Source of the DNA: Candidatus Borrarchaeota archaeon
GTDB lineage: Archaea; Asgardarchaeota; Sifarchaeia; Borrarchaeales; Borrarchaeaceae
Length of the DNA: 5,700 bases
Direction: 5' to 3'
Assembly: GCA_016840645.1 (NCBI GenBank)
Contig: JAEORY010000285.1
Location: 1 to 5,700, forward strand
Positions within the stretch are counted from its first letter, which is position 1; each line of letters begins with the position of its first letter. The translations under genes were made by a program, and so were the position numbers. Below, piece by piece: positions 1 through 5,642 of this stretch. The notes under the pieces were generated by a model that was not told the origin of the DNA, did no database searches, and worked only from the letters and a program-made list of their open reading frames with translations.

Positions 1-727
1 TAACCGGAAGCACACCATAGACATCTGTATCTGTTATCAAGGCAATACTTGCAAAGCAAATTTCTGCCTCTCGACACAAACAAGCTTCAGAAAATGCTGT
101 CATACCGACACAAGACCATCCTTGTGACTTGTAAAATAACGATTCTGCACGCGTGGAGAATCTTGGCCCTTCCATACAGACATATGTGAACATTTTTTTC
201 TCTTTTTCCTCTTCTGGGGTAGGATGGACAACAACTTCATTATTTGGCCACAGTTCACGTGCAGTATCAAGAACTACACGTCTCAATTCATTACAAGTTG
301 GATCTGAAAATGGTACATGTCCTGTTAGTCCTCCTTCATAGAAGGATAAAGGTCGACGTATTGTAGTTCGATCAAAAAACTGGTCACTAACAACAAATTC
401 ATAAGGTTTGATAAAATCGGGCTGTAATGATCCCACTGCTGCCGGGGAAATAATCCTTTTCACGCCCAGTTCCTTCATTGCCCAGACGTTTGCACGATAG
501 TTTACACGGAATGGAGGAATTGTATGATGTCTTCCATGGCGTGGTATAAACGCAACCTTTTTGCCTTTAATCCAACCGACAAGAACAAGGTCACTAGGGG
601 CGCCATAAGGCGTATAAATCTTTATCTCTTTTGCGTCTTCAAATATATCGGGATCATAGTTTCCAGTACCAGCAAAATAACCAATTTCCACGTTTTTTTC
701 TTCTGGTTCTATTCGTATGCTTGCCAA
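1..727 (-). CDS. mtnP: S-methyl-5'-thioadenosine phosphorylase, C-terminus cut off by window edge
   Basis: Phosphorolysis of methylthioadenosine to adenine and 5-methylthioribose-1-phosphate in the cytosol; this removes the by-product of polyamine synthesis and other SAM-using reactions. 242 residues are visible and the frame is open at the left edge. Family signatures seen: AGTGNYD at residues 19-25; the phosphate-site RHGRHH at 63-68, followed by PPFRVNYRAN (71-80); ISPAAVGSLQ (93-102); MEGPRFSTRAES (185-196); GMTAFSEA (208-215); and TDTD (232-235). The two Asp in TDxD mark adenine-type rather than guanine/hypoxanthine-type nucleosides in this family. The start is TTG at 725-727: it has GGAGG eight bases upstream, an in-frame TAG lies further upstream, and no ATG or GTG lies between. 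Oddities: a charged insertion of about nine residues (PEEEKEKK, around 171-178) before the TYVCMEGP strand, and SE where PE is usual in the GMT..PEA motif. Family members are usually about 260-290 residues, so roughly 20-45 residues lie outside the window. Confidence 0.93.
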   Translation of the reverse strand, partial: MASIRIEPEEKNVEIGYFAGTGNYDPDIFEDAKEIKIYTPYGAPSDLVLVGWIKGKKVAFIPRHGRHHTIPPFRVNYRANVWAMKELGVKRIISPAAVGSLQPDFIKPYEFVVSDQFFDRTTIRRPLSFYEGGLTGHVPFSDPTCNELRRVVLDTARELWPNNEVVVHPTPEEEKEKKMFTYVCMEGPRFSTRAESLFYKSQGWSCVGMTAFSEACLCREAEICFASIALITDTDVYGVLPV

Positions 728-735
728 ATTCGAAA

Positions 736-740
736 CCTCC
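736..740 (-). promoter_or_regulatory. Shine-Dalgarno site that fixes the TTG start of mtnP
   Basis: On the minus strand this is GGAGG, eight bases before TTG. It is a full match to the anti-Shine-Dalgarno core and is the main reason for choosing the non-ATG start. Confidence 0.8.
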
Positions 741-794
741 GAAGTTTGCTTCTAACTACTGTAAGGAATATAGAAAAGAAGTGAAACATTCGCA

Positions 795-804
795 GTTATA
801 AATG
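795..804 (-). promoter_or_regulatory. Candidate TATA box for mtnP
   Basis: The minus strand reads CATTTATAAC, close to the archaeal TATA consensus. A transcription start about 25 bases downstream (near 775) would give a leader of roughly 45-50 bases containing the GGAGG site. This is a motif match only. Confidence 0.4.
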
Positions 805-920
805 TTAATTTTGGATGACGAAATTAAATAAAAACAGATTTTTAATTTGTTATCCTAAATCATAATCAAAAAAACGAAGTACATCTAACGTTAAAACAAA
901 AAGAGAGTTTCTTCATTAAC

Positions 921-940
921 AATAAAAAAGAGAAAAGGGA
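921..940 (-). terminator. T-rich tract after rubrerythrin gene
   Basis: About 40 bases past the rubrerythrin stop codon the minus strand runs CCC, T4, CTC, T6, and a further T5 follows near 897-901. Archaeal RNA polymerase can terminate on T-rich non-template stretches without a stable hairpin. No strong stem-loop abuts the tract. Confidence 0.45.
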
Positions 941-981
941 GGACTATATACTGCTCGCAGCAACTATTAATTGCTTCAGAC

Positions 982-1566
982 TTAGTATTTTTCGCAGTTG
1001 ACTGCGTAATAACCTCTCTCATGACCGCAAGACGGACATTCTTCTGGTGGCTCGGTTCCGGTGTGGATGTAACCACATTCTAAACAGACCCAATCTACTG
1101 GGCTGTCTTTCTTAAAGACGGTACCTGCCTCTACTTCTTTTAGAAGTGCTGTATATCTGTCTCGATGGTGCATCTCAGCCTTCGCTATTGCTAATAATTT
1201 TTCACCGAGTTCTGGATATCCCTCGTCCTGTGCGATTTTTGCAAACTCCGGATACATCTCTGTGTATTCATAGTTTTCTCCAGCGATTGCACCTTTTAGG
1301 TTGACAGCGGTTGTACCAAAACCAGTTGGTGCTGCTGCTGGAACATTGATTTCTCCCCAATCTTCAGAGCTTTGTCCTTTCAATTTTTGTATCCATTCCC
1401 ATAATTGTTCTGCGTGTTCTTTTTCGTTGTCCGCAGTTAAAATAAAAAGCTGAGATATCTGAATAAGACCTTCTTTTCTCGCAACCTTGCTATACATGGT
1501 ATATCGGTTTCTTGCTTGGCTCTCTCCGATAAATGCTTTTGTTAAACTTTCAATGGTATTTTTCAT
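982..1566 (-). CDS. rbr: Rubrerythrin (diiron peroxidase with C-terminal rubredoxin-like domain)
   Basis: Cytosolic non-haem iron protein that reduces hydrogen peroxide in anaerobes, taking electrons through its rubredoxin domain. 194 residues, the usual size for the family. The ferritin-like four-helix domain (about 1-145) carries the expected diiron ligands: E15 in [10 protein letters not shown]48 and H51 in [10 protein letters not shown]97 and E100 in [14 protein letters not shown], and E131 and H134 in AEMHHRDRY. The C-terminal domain (about 155-194) has two knuckles, CLEC (161-164) and CPSC (177-180), for a single Fe(Cys)4 centre. The start is the ATG at 1564-1566, because GGAGG lies seven bases upstream; an in-frame start 16 codons earlier at 1614 lacks this support and would add residues not typical of the family. 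It is preceded on the same strand by the zinc-finger gene, with about 130 bases between that hold candidate operators. Confidence 0.96.
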   Translation of the reverse strand: MKNTIESLTKAFIGESQARNRYTMYSKVARKEGLIQISQLFILTADNEKEHAEQLWEWIQKLKGQSSEDWGEINVPAAAPTGFGTTAVNLKGAIAGENYEYTEMYPEFAKIAQDEGYPELGEKLLAIAKAEMHHRDRYTALLKEVEAGTVFKKDSPVDWVCLECGYIHTGTEPPEECPSCGHERGYYAVNCEKY

Positions 1567-1573
1567 GGTATTT

Positions 1574-1578
1574 CCTCC
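1574..1578 (-). promoter_or_regulatory. Shine-Dalgarno site of rbr
   Basis: GGAGG on the minus strand, seven bases before the ATG. It decides for the shorter start over the in-frame upstream start at 1614. Confidence 0.8.
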
Positions 1579-1594
1579 ACGTAAATGTAGATAG

Positions 1595-1614
1595 TTGCTA
1601 ATTTTTACTAGCAA
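1595..1614. promoter_or_regulatory. Inverted repeat in the rbr leader
   Basis: TTGCTA and TAGCAA arms (1595-1600 and 1609-1614) are separated by eight bases. It sits about 30 bases before the rbr start, so it could be a repressor site or a weak hairpin in the leader RNA. The role is inferred. Confidence 0.35.
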
Positions 1615-1623
1615 ATGAATTGG

Positions 1624-1647
1624 TATTAGTAGTAATTACTATTATTA
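1624..1647. promoter_or_regulatory. Operator-like near-palindrome upstream of rbr
   Basis: The core TAGTAATTACTA (1630-1641) is a perfect 12-base palindrome. The symmetry extends to 24 bases, with two mismatched pairs per full dyad. It adjoins an AT-rich TATA-like stretch (about 1645-1656; minus strand ATAAATTTAATA), so a bound protein would sit beside or on the promoter. In such AT-rich DNA a 12-base palindrome can arise by chance, hence the moderate confidence. Confidence 0.4.
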
Positions 1648-1698
1648 AATTTATGATAGAGGATTCTTTACTGTGTATTTGTACGATTTGAAAAAAAA

Positions 1699-2103
1699 TT
1701 AGGCATATACAAGCACACGTTCTTTAAACACAGATCTCAATTCATCCATTAAAGCACCGTGGTTGTATCCATAATTCATGCCGAGTGGTGATTCGACAGT
1801 TGAACTATCCATTGAGGAACTCAATTCCATGGGGAGGGACTCAGAAAGTGGTTCCCATTTCACATGATTATCATATTTCATTTGTCGAAGTAATTGTCCT
1901 AAATTGATTATCAACTGACGTAAAGAATGAAGTTCTGCTACAATAGCTTCTTTAGTAACTAAATTGATGTCTATTAAATTTTGAGGAGAGTCTTTTTTTA
2001 GCAGACCATTAGTTTCTCCTTTATGCATATGACCTTTATGAATGCTAAGACCCCTTTTATTTTTACAGGTCTTAGCACAGATGTCGCAAATAACTGTTTC
2101 CAT
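1699..2103 (-). CDS. Small protein with one N-terminal C2H2 zinc finger
   Basis: I do not recognise the family beyond the finger. From the chosen start (134 residues) the finger is C6-x2-C9-x12-H22-x4-H27, with the classic core leucine at L19; a cysteine, C13, takes the place of the usual core phenylalanine. The segment KNKRGLSIH resembles the DNA- or RNA-contacting helix of eukaryote-type fingers. A hydrophobic, probably helical stretch follows (about 50-75, EAIVAELHSLRQLIINLGQ), which may oligomerise, then a Ser/Met-rich low-complexity linker (about 85-110) and a short C-terminal helix (LMDELRSVFKERV). Start choice is uncertain: in-frame GTG at 2157 and ATG at 2133 also exist, but a TATA-like box overlaps the GTG region, and none of the three has a strong Shine-Dalgarno site. 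A regulator or nucleic-acid-binding accessory is likely. It lies directly upstream of rbr on the same strand. Confidence 0.8.
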   Translation of the reverse strand: METVICDICAKTCKNKRGLSIHKGHMHKGETNGLLKKDSPQNLIDINLVTKEAIVAELHSLRQLIINLGQLLRQMKYDNHVKWEPLSESLPMELSSSMDSSTVESPLGMNYGYNHGALMDELRSVFKERVLVYA

Positions 2104-2146
2104 TGTTAACACATCATAACTTCTTATTATCATTTTCTCATCTACA

Positions 2147-2156
2147 CATATATACA
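2147..2156 (-). promoter_or_regulatory. Candidate TATA box for zinc-finger gene
   Basis: The minus strand reads TGTATATATG. A transcription start about 25 bases on (near 2126) would leave a leader of about 20 bases before the ATG at 2103, and it would exclude the upstream GTG as the start. Confidence 0.4.
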
Positions 2157-2160
2157 CCGC

Positions 2161-2170
2161 TTTTCGAAAA
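2161..2170. promoter_or_regulatory. TTTTCGAAAA palindrome next to the zinc-finger promoter
   Basis: A perfect 10-base palindrome lies five bases upstream of the TATA-like element. It could be a regulator site or could overlap the TFB recognition position. Motif only. Confidence 0.25.
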
Positions 2171-2468
2171 AGTTATGTAGCGTCCTTTATTTTCAATAAA
2201 AAAACGATTATATAAATATTTTGGTAAATAATACTTTATTTTATGTAAAGATTGAGATTCGTACACTTGAATGCATATGAGATGGAGTTAATATACACTT
2301 TTTAGAGTGATTTGTTTGTATCATATTACTGAAATTCATTTTTTCATTTTCGCTTAAGTTCGAGTAGCATATTTGACAAAGATTATCTAGAGAATTTGCA
2401 TATCTATAATGAATACTAAAAACACATTCTGGTGAACCTTACAATTATTTTAAAAATATGAAATCATT

Positions 2469-2501
2469 AAAAAAGATCGAGACACGCTAGAAAAAGAAAA
2501 A
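2469..2501 (-). terminator. T-rich tracts after the winged-helix gene
   Basis: On the minus strand, T5-C-T5 occurs 13 bases past the stop codon, and T6 follows about 15 bases later. This fits archaeal T-tract termination. No stable stem-loop is evident. Confidence 0.45.
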
Positions 2502-2513
2502 TCTAAATAACTC

Positions 2514-3095
2514 CTAATCTCTTGTTATTTTTTCCTTCCTAAGTGCTTTTTCAATGCCTTCCTTCATAGCATTAATATAAACGAACATAAGCCTTGAAGA
2601 ATAATAATAAAGGTGAAAGGCAAGCTCTTTATCAACTTGTGATGTTATTTTTTCTTTAAGATCAACTAAGATATCGAAAAAATAACGTATGTATATGAAC
2701 AAATCTTCATGTTCTACTAAATCTTCGAAAAGAGGCAATAGTTCCGAAAAATGAACCGCATCAATTTTGTTCTTATTTTCTAAAAGATAATTCTGGAAAT
2801 GAAACATATGATCTAAATCAGTTCTGTTTAATTCTTCTAACCTTTGGCTGATTAAACTTCTCCCCCAACACTCCTCTCCAGATTCTGTATGTGTGTAAAA
2901 GGCACCGACCTTCTCTACTCTCTGTTCCGTAATTAATTCTTTTAAATATTTGCTCAATGTCTTTTTAGTCACTTTAAAACGTCCTTTGCTAAAGGAACGA
3001 TTTAATTCAGAGAATAACTGTTTTTTGTTATCCATCAAGCGCGAAACAATTGCTTGTTTATATTTTTCTTTTGAATCGGCGTCACGTCTCACCAT
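2514..3095 (-). CDS. Winged-helix DNA-binding regulator with all-helical C-terminal domain
   Basis: 193 residues, probably a transcription factor; the specific family is not recognised. The N-terminal 70 residues fit a winged helix: helix 1 about 9-22 (KEKYKQAIVSRLMD), helix 2 about 25-35, a basic recognition helix about 43-56 (TKKTLSKYLKELIT), then a strand-turn-strand wing (RVEKVGAFYTHT, 59-70). The remaining 120 residues are predicted helical, rich in Leu, Phe and Tyr, with acidic stretches; this could be a dimerisation or ligand-sensing domain. No transmembrane segment or cysteine cluster is evident. The start is ATG at 3093-3095, with AGGTG seven bases upstream; an in-frame TTG one codon earlier is too close to that site. 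The gene diverges from the aldolase-Fae gene across 116 bases carrying an inverted repeat between its own TATA box and start, so autoregulation and control of the neighbour are likely. Confidence 0.82.
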   Translation of the reverse strand: MVRRDADSKEKYKQAIVSRLMDNKKQLFSELNRSFSKGRFKVTKKTLSKYLKELITEQRVEKVGAFYTHTESGEECWGRSLISQRLEELNRTDLDHMFHFQNYLLENKNKIDAVHFSELLPLFEDLVEHEDLFIYIRYFFDILVDLKEKITSQVDKELAFHLYYYSSRLMFVYINAMKEGIEKALRKEKITRD

Positions 3096-3109
3096 CAAAG
3101 TGCACCTAT

Positions 3110-3127
3110 GGTATACTTTCGTATACC
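3110..3127. promoter_or_regulatory. Perfect inverted repeat, likely operator of the divergent regulator
   Basis: GGTATAC, a four-base spacer, then GTATACC: seven-base arms with no mismatch. It lies just downstream of the minus-strand TATA box and ahead of the regulator's start codon, the usual position for a repressor site that blocks archaeal transcription initiation. It can also be read as two tandem GTATAC-containing units ten bases apart, about one helical turn. Confidence 0.6.
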
Positions 3128-3136
3128 TTTATAAAA
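3128..3136 (-). promoter_or_regulatory. TATA box of the winged-helix gene
   Basis: TTTTATAAA on the minus strand, directly against the inverted repeat. The predicted transcription start is near 3106, giving a very short leader that begins close to the AGGTG site. Confidence 0.5.
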
Positions 3137-3149
3137 ACCTATGTTTACT

Positions 3150-3159
3150 TCGCGCGCGA
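3150..3159. promoter_or_regulatory. TCGCGCGCGA palindrome upstream of the aldolase-Fae promoter
   Basis: A ten-base self-complementary, alternating CG stretch stands out in an AT-rich intergenic region. It ends about ten bases before the plus-strand TATA box, a position suited to an activator or second operator. Function is inferred from position and composition only. Confidence 0.4.
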
Positions 3160-3168
3160 TATAGAAAT

Positions 3169-3178
3169 AGTATAAATG
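3169..3178 (+). promoter_or_regulatory. TATA box of the aldolase-Fae gene
   Basis: AGTATAAATG; a start about 25 bases on (near 3199) would leave a leader of roughly a dozen bases holding the AGGTGA site. Confidence 0.45.
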
Positions 3179-3200
3179 CACAAGAAGGCAATGATTTGGT

Positions 3201-3206
3201 AGGTGA
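3201..3206 (+). promoter_or_regulatory. Shine-Dalgarno site of the aldolase-Fae gene
   Basis: AGGTGA five bases before the ATG at 3212, matching the archaeal GGAGGTGA consensus in six consecutive positions. It confirms the N-terminus of the fusion. Confidence 0.75.
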
Positions 3207-3211
3207 TATAA

Positions 3212-4723
3212 ATGACCACTTATAGACCAGAAGGTGTTTACCCTGCTATAGTGACACCTTTTACGAAAGAAGGAGAAATTGATGAAGAAGCGTACAGAAA
3301 CGTAATTAGGTTCGTATTTGATGATTTAGGCGTTGATGGCATAGTACCAGCCGGTTCGACTGGTGAGTTTTCATCTTTAACATGGGAACAGCATTTGAGG
3401 GTCTTAGAGATAGCAGTAGATGAAAGTGGTAATGAAGATCACAAAGTCCTAGCTGGGACTGGCACTTCTGGAACAAACAGAACAATAAAATTGTCAAAGG
3501 CTGCTGCAGATATAGGTGCAGACGGTGTTATCGTAGTTACGCCCTATTACATGAAGCCAACAAATCGTGGATTATATATGCACTTTTCTAAGCTTGCAGA
3601 AGCGGTTGACATTCCAATTGTAATGTATCAAATTCCTGTATTAACAGGGACGTGGATACCTAGAACAGTTGTCGAAGATCTTATAGTAGAATACAAGAAT
3701 ATTGTTGGTCTTAAGGATTCAAGCGGTGATATAAAGTACCAGCAAGAGTTACTTGAACGGGTTAAACCTGTCGATCCAGATTTTAGGATTATGAACGGAT
3801 GGGACGAAATTGCGTTTCCAGCGTTCTGTTGTGGAATCGATGGGACAATTCTAGCTTCTGCTAATTTTCTCGGCGATTATTGGGTTCAAATACGAAATTT
3901 GGTATTAGATGGAAAAATAGAAGAAGCCCGTAAGAAAGAGATGGAAATCCATAAGATCACACGGATTATCACGGCTACAGGTGCTGCAGGAACGAAAGAG
4001 GCTTTGAATATGATAGGAGTAAAGGTAGGGAAGCCCGCCTTGCCTCTAGAAATTGGAGGATCTATTTCTTATGAGTTGCGAGAAGAACTGAGAATAGAAC
4101 TTGAAAAAATCGGTAAGGTACCACGTCCAATTTATGAAAAACTTGAGCCAACGCCAGAAAAACCGCTTGAAGAACGCTTCGAGATAATCGGAATTGCTGG
4201 AAGGCAGATCACAGACTTTAAGATGCTTGTAGGCGAGGCATTATTTGGAGGCGGAGCGGAAATAGCACATATTGACCTATTAATAGGATTAAAGGATGGA
4301 CCAGTGGGCACGGCGTTTGCTGAGGTATTTAGTGGTCTTGAGAAAAAAGAAGGTGTCGAAGGCCTATTAGCTGTCACACAGCCAAACGAAAAAGTTCGAC
4401 CGGAGACCTTAATCATTCCGACAGTAGCTGTTTCTGATTTAAGAAAAGCACAAATGATTTATGGTCCTGCCCAAGCTGCAGTTGCAAGAGCTGTTACCGA
4501 GTCAGTAAAAGAAGGACTCATTCCAGAAGAGATAGTCGATAAACTTTGTATAATTACAAATGTATTTGTCCATCCAACAGCTGTAGCAAGACATCGCGTA
4601 TACATCAATAATTATAAAGCAACTAAACATGCGATAAGACGGGCTATTGAAAAGTATCCTACTTTAGAAGACCTCATTGAAAGCGCTAAAATGTCAAGAC
4701 ATCCGTTTAGGCACGAGCCATAG
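3212..4723 (+). CDS. fae: Fusion: DapA/NAL-superfamily class I aldolase + formaldehyde-activating enzyme (Fae)
   Basis: One uninterrupted 503-residue frame with two full domains. Residues 1-300 form a DapA/N-acetylneuraminate-lyase type TIM barrel: GSTGE at 48-52, TPYY at 110-113, catalytic Tyr139 in MYQIP, and Schiff-base Lys168 in GLKDSSGD. Leu144 occupies the place of E. coli DapA Arg138 (SRTG there, VLTG here), so lysine-pathway DapA activity is unlikely; a different 2-oxo-acid aldolase or lyase is inferred. Residues 301-332 are a Pro/Glu-rich linker. Residues 333-503 are a complete Fae: VGEALFGGGAEIAHIDL with His353 matching the catalytic His17 of Methylorubrum Fae, MIYGPAQ (415-421), VFVHP, NNYKATKHAI (466-475) and the terminal HPF. 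Fae condenses formaldehyde with H4MPT to methylene-H4MPT. Met338 has no Shine-Dalgarno site, so separate translation of Fae is unlikely. The pairing suggests that formaldehyde made or used by the aldolase is handed directly to or from H4MPT. Confidence 0.93.
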   Translation: MTTYRPEGVYPAIVTPFTKEGEIDEEAYRNVIRFVFDDLGVDGIVPAGSTGEFSSLTWEQHLRVLEIAVDESGNEDHKVLAGTGTSGTNRTIKLSKAAADIGADGVIVVTPYYMKPTNRGLYMHFSKLAEAVDIPIVMYQIPVLTGTWIPRTVVEDLIVEYKNIVGLKDSSGDIKYQQELLERVKPVDPDFRIMNGWDEIAFPAFCCGIDGTILASANFLGDYWVQIRNLVLDGKIEEARKKEMEIHKITRIITATGAAGTKEALNMIGVKVGKPALPLEIGGSISYELREELRIELEKIGKVPRPIYEKLEPTPEKPLEERFEIIGIAGRQITDFKMLVGEALFGGGAEIAHIDLLIGLKDGPVGTAFAEVFSGLEKKEGVEGLLAVTQPNEKVRPETLIIPTVAVSDLRKAQMIYGPAQAAVARAVTESVKEGLIPEEIVDKLCIITNVFVHPTAVARHRVYINNYKATKHAIRRAIEKYPTLEDLIESAKMSRHPFRHEP

Positions 4724-4778
4724 CAGCTTAAAAAAACTAAACAAACTTATTGGATACATTTCTTCATAAACAGTCTCA

Positions 4779-4818
4779 TTTTTTTTAATAAAAACCTCTC
4801 TTTGATTCTTCTTTTTTT
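4779..4818 (+). terminator. T-tract terminators after the aldolase-Fae gene
   Basis: T8 at 4779-4786 and T7 at 4812-4818 occur within 100 bases of the stop codon. There is no strong hairpin, in keeping with archaeal termination. Confidence 0.5.
4786..4794 (-). terminator. T-rich tract ending the convergent TPR-like gene
   Basis: The minus strand reads TTTTTATTA about 45 bases past the stop codon. It interleaves with the plus-strand T-tracts, making a short bidirectional terminator zone. Confidence 0.35.
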
Positions 4819-4840
4819 CCTGCTCTGTCTCTCTACCCTC

Positions 4841-5524
4841 TTACAATGAATCAATCAGATCTTGAAGTCGAGTCACTGCTTTGTCAACATCCATCTTCCG
4901 TAAATCTTTCAGCATCAGTTCAGCTTCCTCTCGGGCCTTTTCAACTAGATTGAGTCCTATTAGCGCCAATATGTGGTACCATTTCGCTTCAAACGCAAGT
5001 ATTTCACTATTGGAATTCTCAGCGAAGGTTAGAACGTTTTTACTTTCTCTTTCTAGATATTCCCAGGCCTGCACCTTTTCTGCATAAATCATCAAATTCA
5101 TCCAAGTTAATTTGCAGCGTGATAGATCGCCTAATTCCTTTGTGGCTATGTTAATGGCGCGGGAAAAGGCGTCATCCATGCCGTCTAAATCGCTTAATTC
5201 CCCTAAAGTATTACCATGTGAAAAGAAGTACTCGTATAACTCATGCATAGAAAACTGACCAAGACAAGCCTTCATTATGTCTTCCTCGAAAACTCGCTTT
5301 GCTTCTTCGTATTTTTTAAGATCTATCAGAACCCAAGCTCTGCGCATCATGGCGATTCCTAAGAAATGGCCACTCATCATCTTTGATTTGTCTTGCTTGT
5401 CCTCTTTTGACGGGAACAGTAGCCGATTCCATTCTGCTAGTGACTCCTCGTATTTGCCCTCTCTGGCCAATTGTGCAGCGTTATTGAATTGCTCAATTAG
5501 TTCAGGACTAATAACTTCAGACAT
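4841..5524 (-). CDS. TPR-like helical repeat protein, function unknown
   Basis: 227 residues, soluble, no signal peptide or membrane segment. Helix pairs of tetratricopeptide type are visible: about 8-37 (FNNAAQLAREGKYEESLAEW), 54-83 (AMMRRAWVLIDLKKYEEAKR), 97-127 (a gap-diverged unit ending AFSRAINIA), and 177-208 (WYHILALIGLNLVEKAREEA). The G/L-KYEEA/S turns match the TPR consensus best. Such proteins are protein-binding scaffolds, and nothing here identifies a partner. The start ATG at 5522-5524 has only a weak AGG upstream, and a TATA-like CAATAAAATT (5541-5550) lies about 22 bases before it, so a leaderless or near-leaderless transcript is possible. It is convergent with the aldolase-Fae gene, so it is probably a separate unit. 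Confidence 0.8.
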   Translation of the reverse strand: MSEVISPELIEQFNNAAQLAREGKYEESLAEWNRLLFPSKEDKQDKSKMMSGHFLGIAMMRRAWVLIDLKKYEEAKRVFEEDIMKACLGQFSMHELYEYFFSHGNTLGELSDLDGMDDAFSRAINIATKELGDLSRCKLTWMNLMIYAEKVQAWEYLERESKNVLTFAENSNSEILAFEAKWYHILALIGLNLVEKAREEAELMLKDLRKMDVDKAVTRLQDLIDSL

Positions 5525-5642
5525 CTGGGCTGCCTACTTGAATTTTATTGGAACAAAATTAAAAAAAATGGTAGCAAAACATTTTTGGGGGGAAATTTAG
5601 GCATTAATTCTTTGATCTACAAAAGGTTAGAGGGCAAAAAAT

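Larger units (their letters stand above)
2158..2513. other. AT-rich intergenic region without a convincing gene
   Basis: About 356 bases (more if the zinc-finger gene starts at 2103) between the zinc-finger and winged-helix genes. It holds the promoter side of the first and the T-rich end of the second. I see no tRNA, no long reading frame, no tandem repeats and no insertion-sequence ends. Only very short frames occur, such as a six-codon one starting near 2272. It is more AT-rich than the coding parts. Confidence 0.6.

Noticed and set aside
153..784. Plus-strand open frames of 62 and 86 residues
   Set aside because: They lie antisense to the MTA phosphorylase gene and its leader, have no family motifs, and the minus frame is clearly the coding one.
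1567..1614. Longer N-terminus of rubrerythrin
   Set aside because: The extra 16 residues are unlike the family, and GGAGG is correctly spaced for the inner ATG.
2158..2513. Possible RNA gene, CRISPR array or mobile-element remnant in the long gap
   Set aside because: There are no regularly spaced repeats, no tRNA-like cloverleaf, no terminal inverted repeats and no transposase fragments; the AT-rich composition explains the small inverted repeats seen.
2950..3225. 91-residue plus-strand frame across the divergent promoter
   Set aside because: It is antisense to the regulator's N-terminus, runs through both promoters and overlaps the fusion gene's start in another frame.
4223..4225. Internal ATG (Met338) as a separate Fae start
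   Set aside because: No Shine-Dalgarno site precedes it and the reading frame from the aldolase is continuous, so the fusion is taken as real and not as two genes.
4132..4416. 94-residue minus-strand frame within the aldolase-Fae gene
   Set aside because: It is antisense to the Fae domain, has no recognisable domain, and no ribosome site of note.
4881..5600. Plus-strand Ser-rich frames opposite the TPR-like gene
   Set aside because: Low-complexity Ser/Phe-rich translations are typical antisense shadows of a helical, Glu/Lys/Leu-rich gene.
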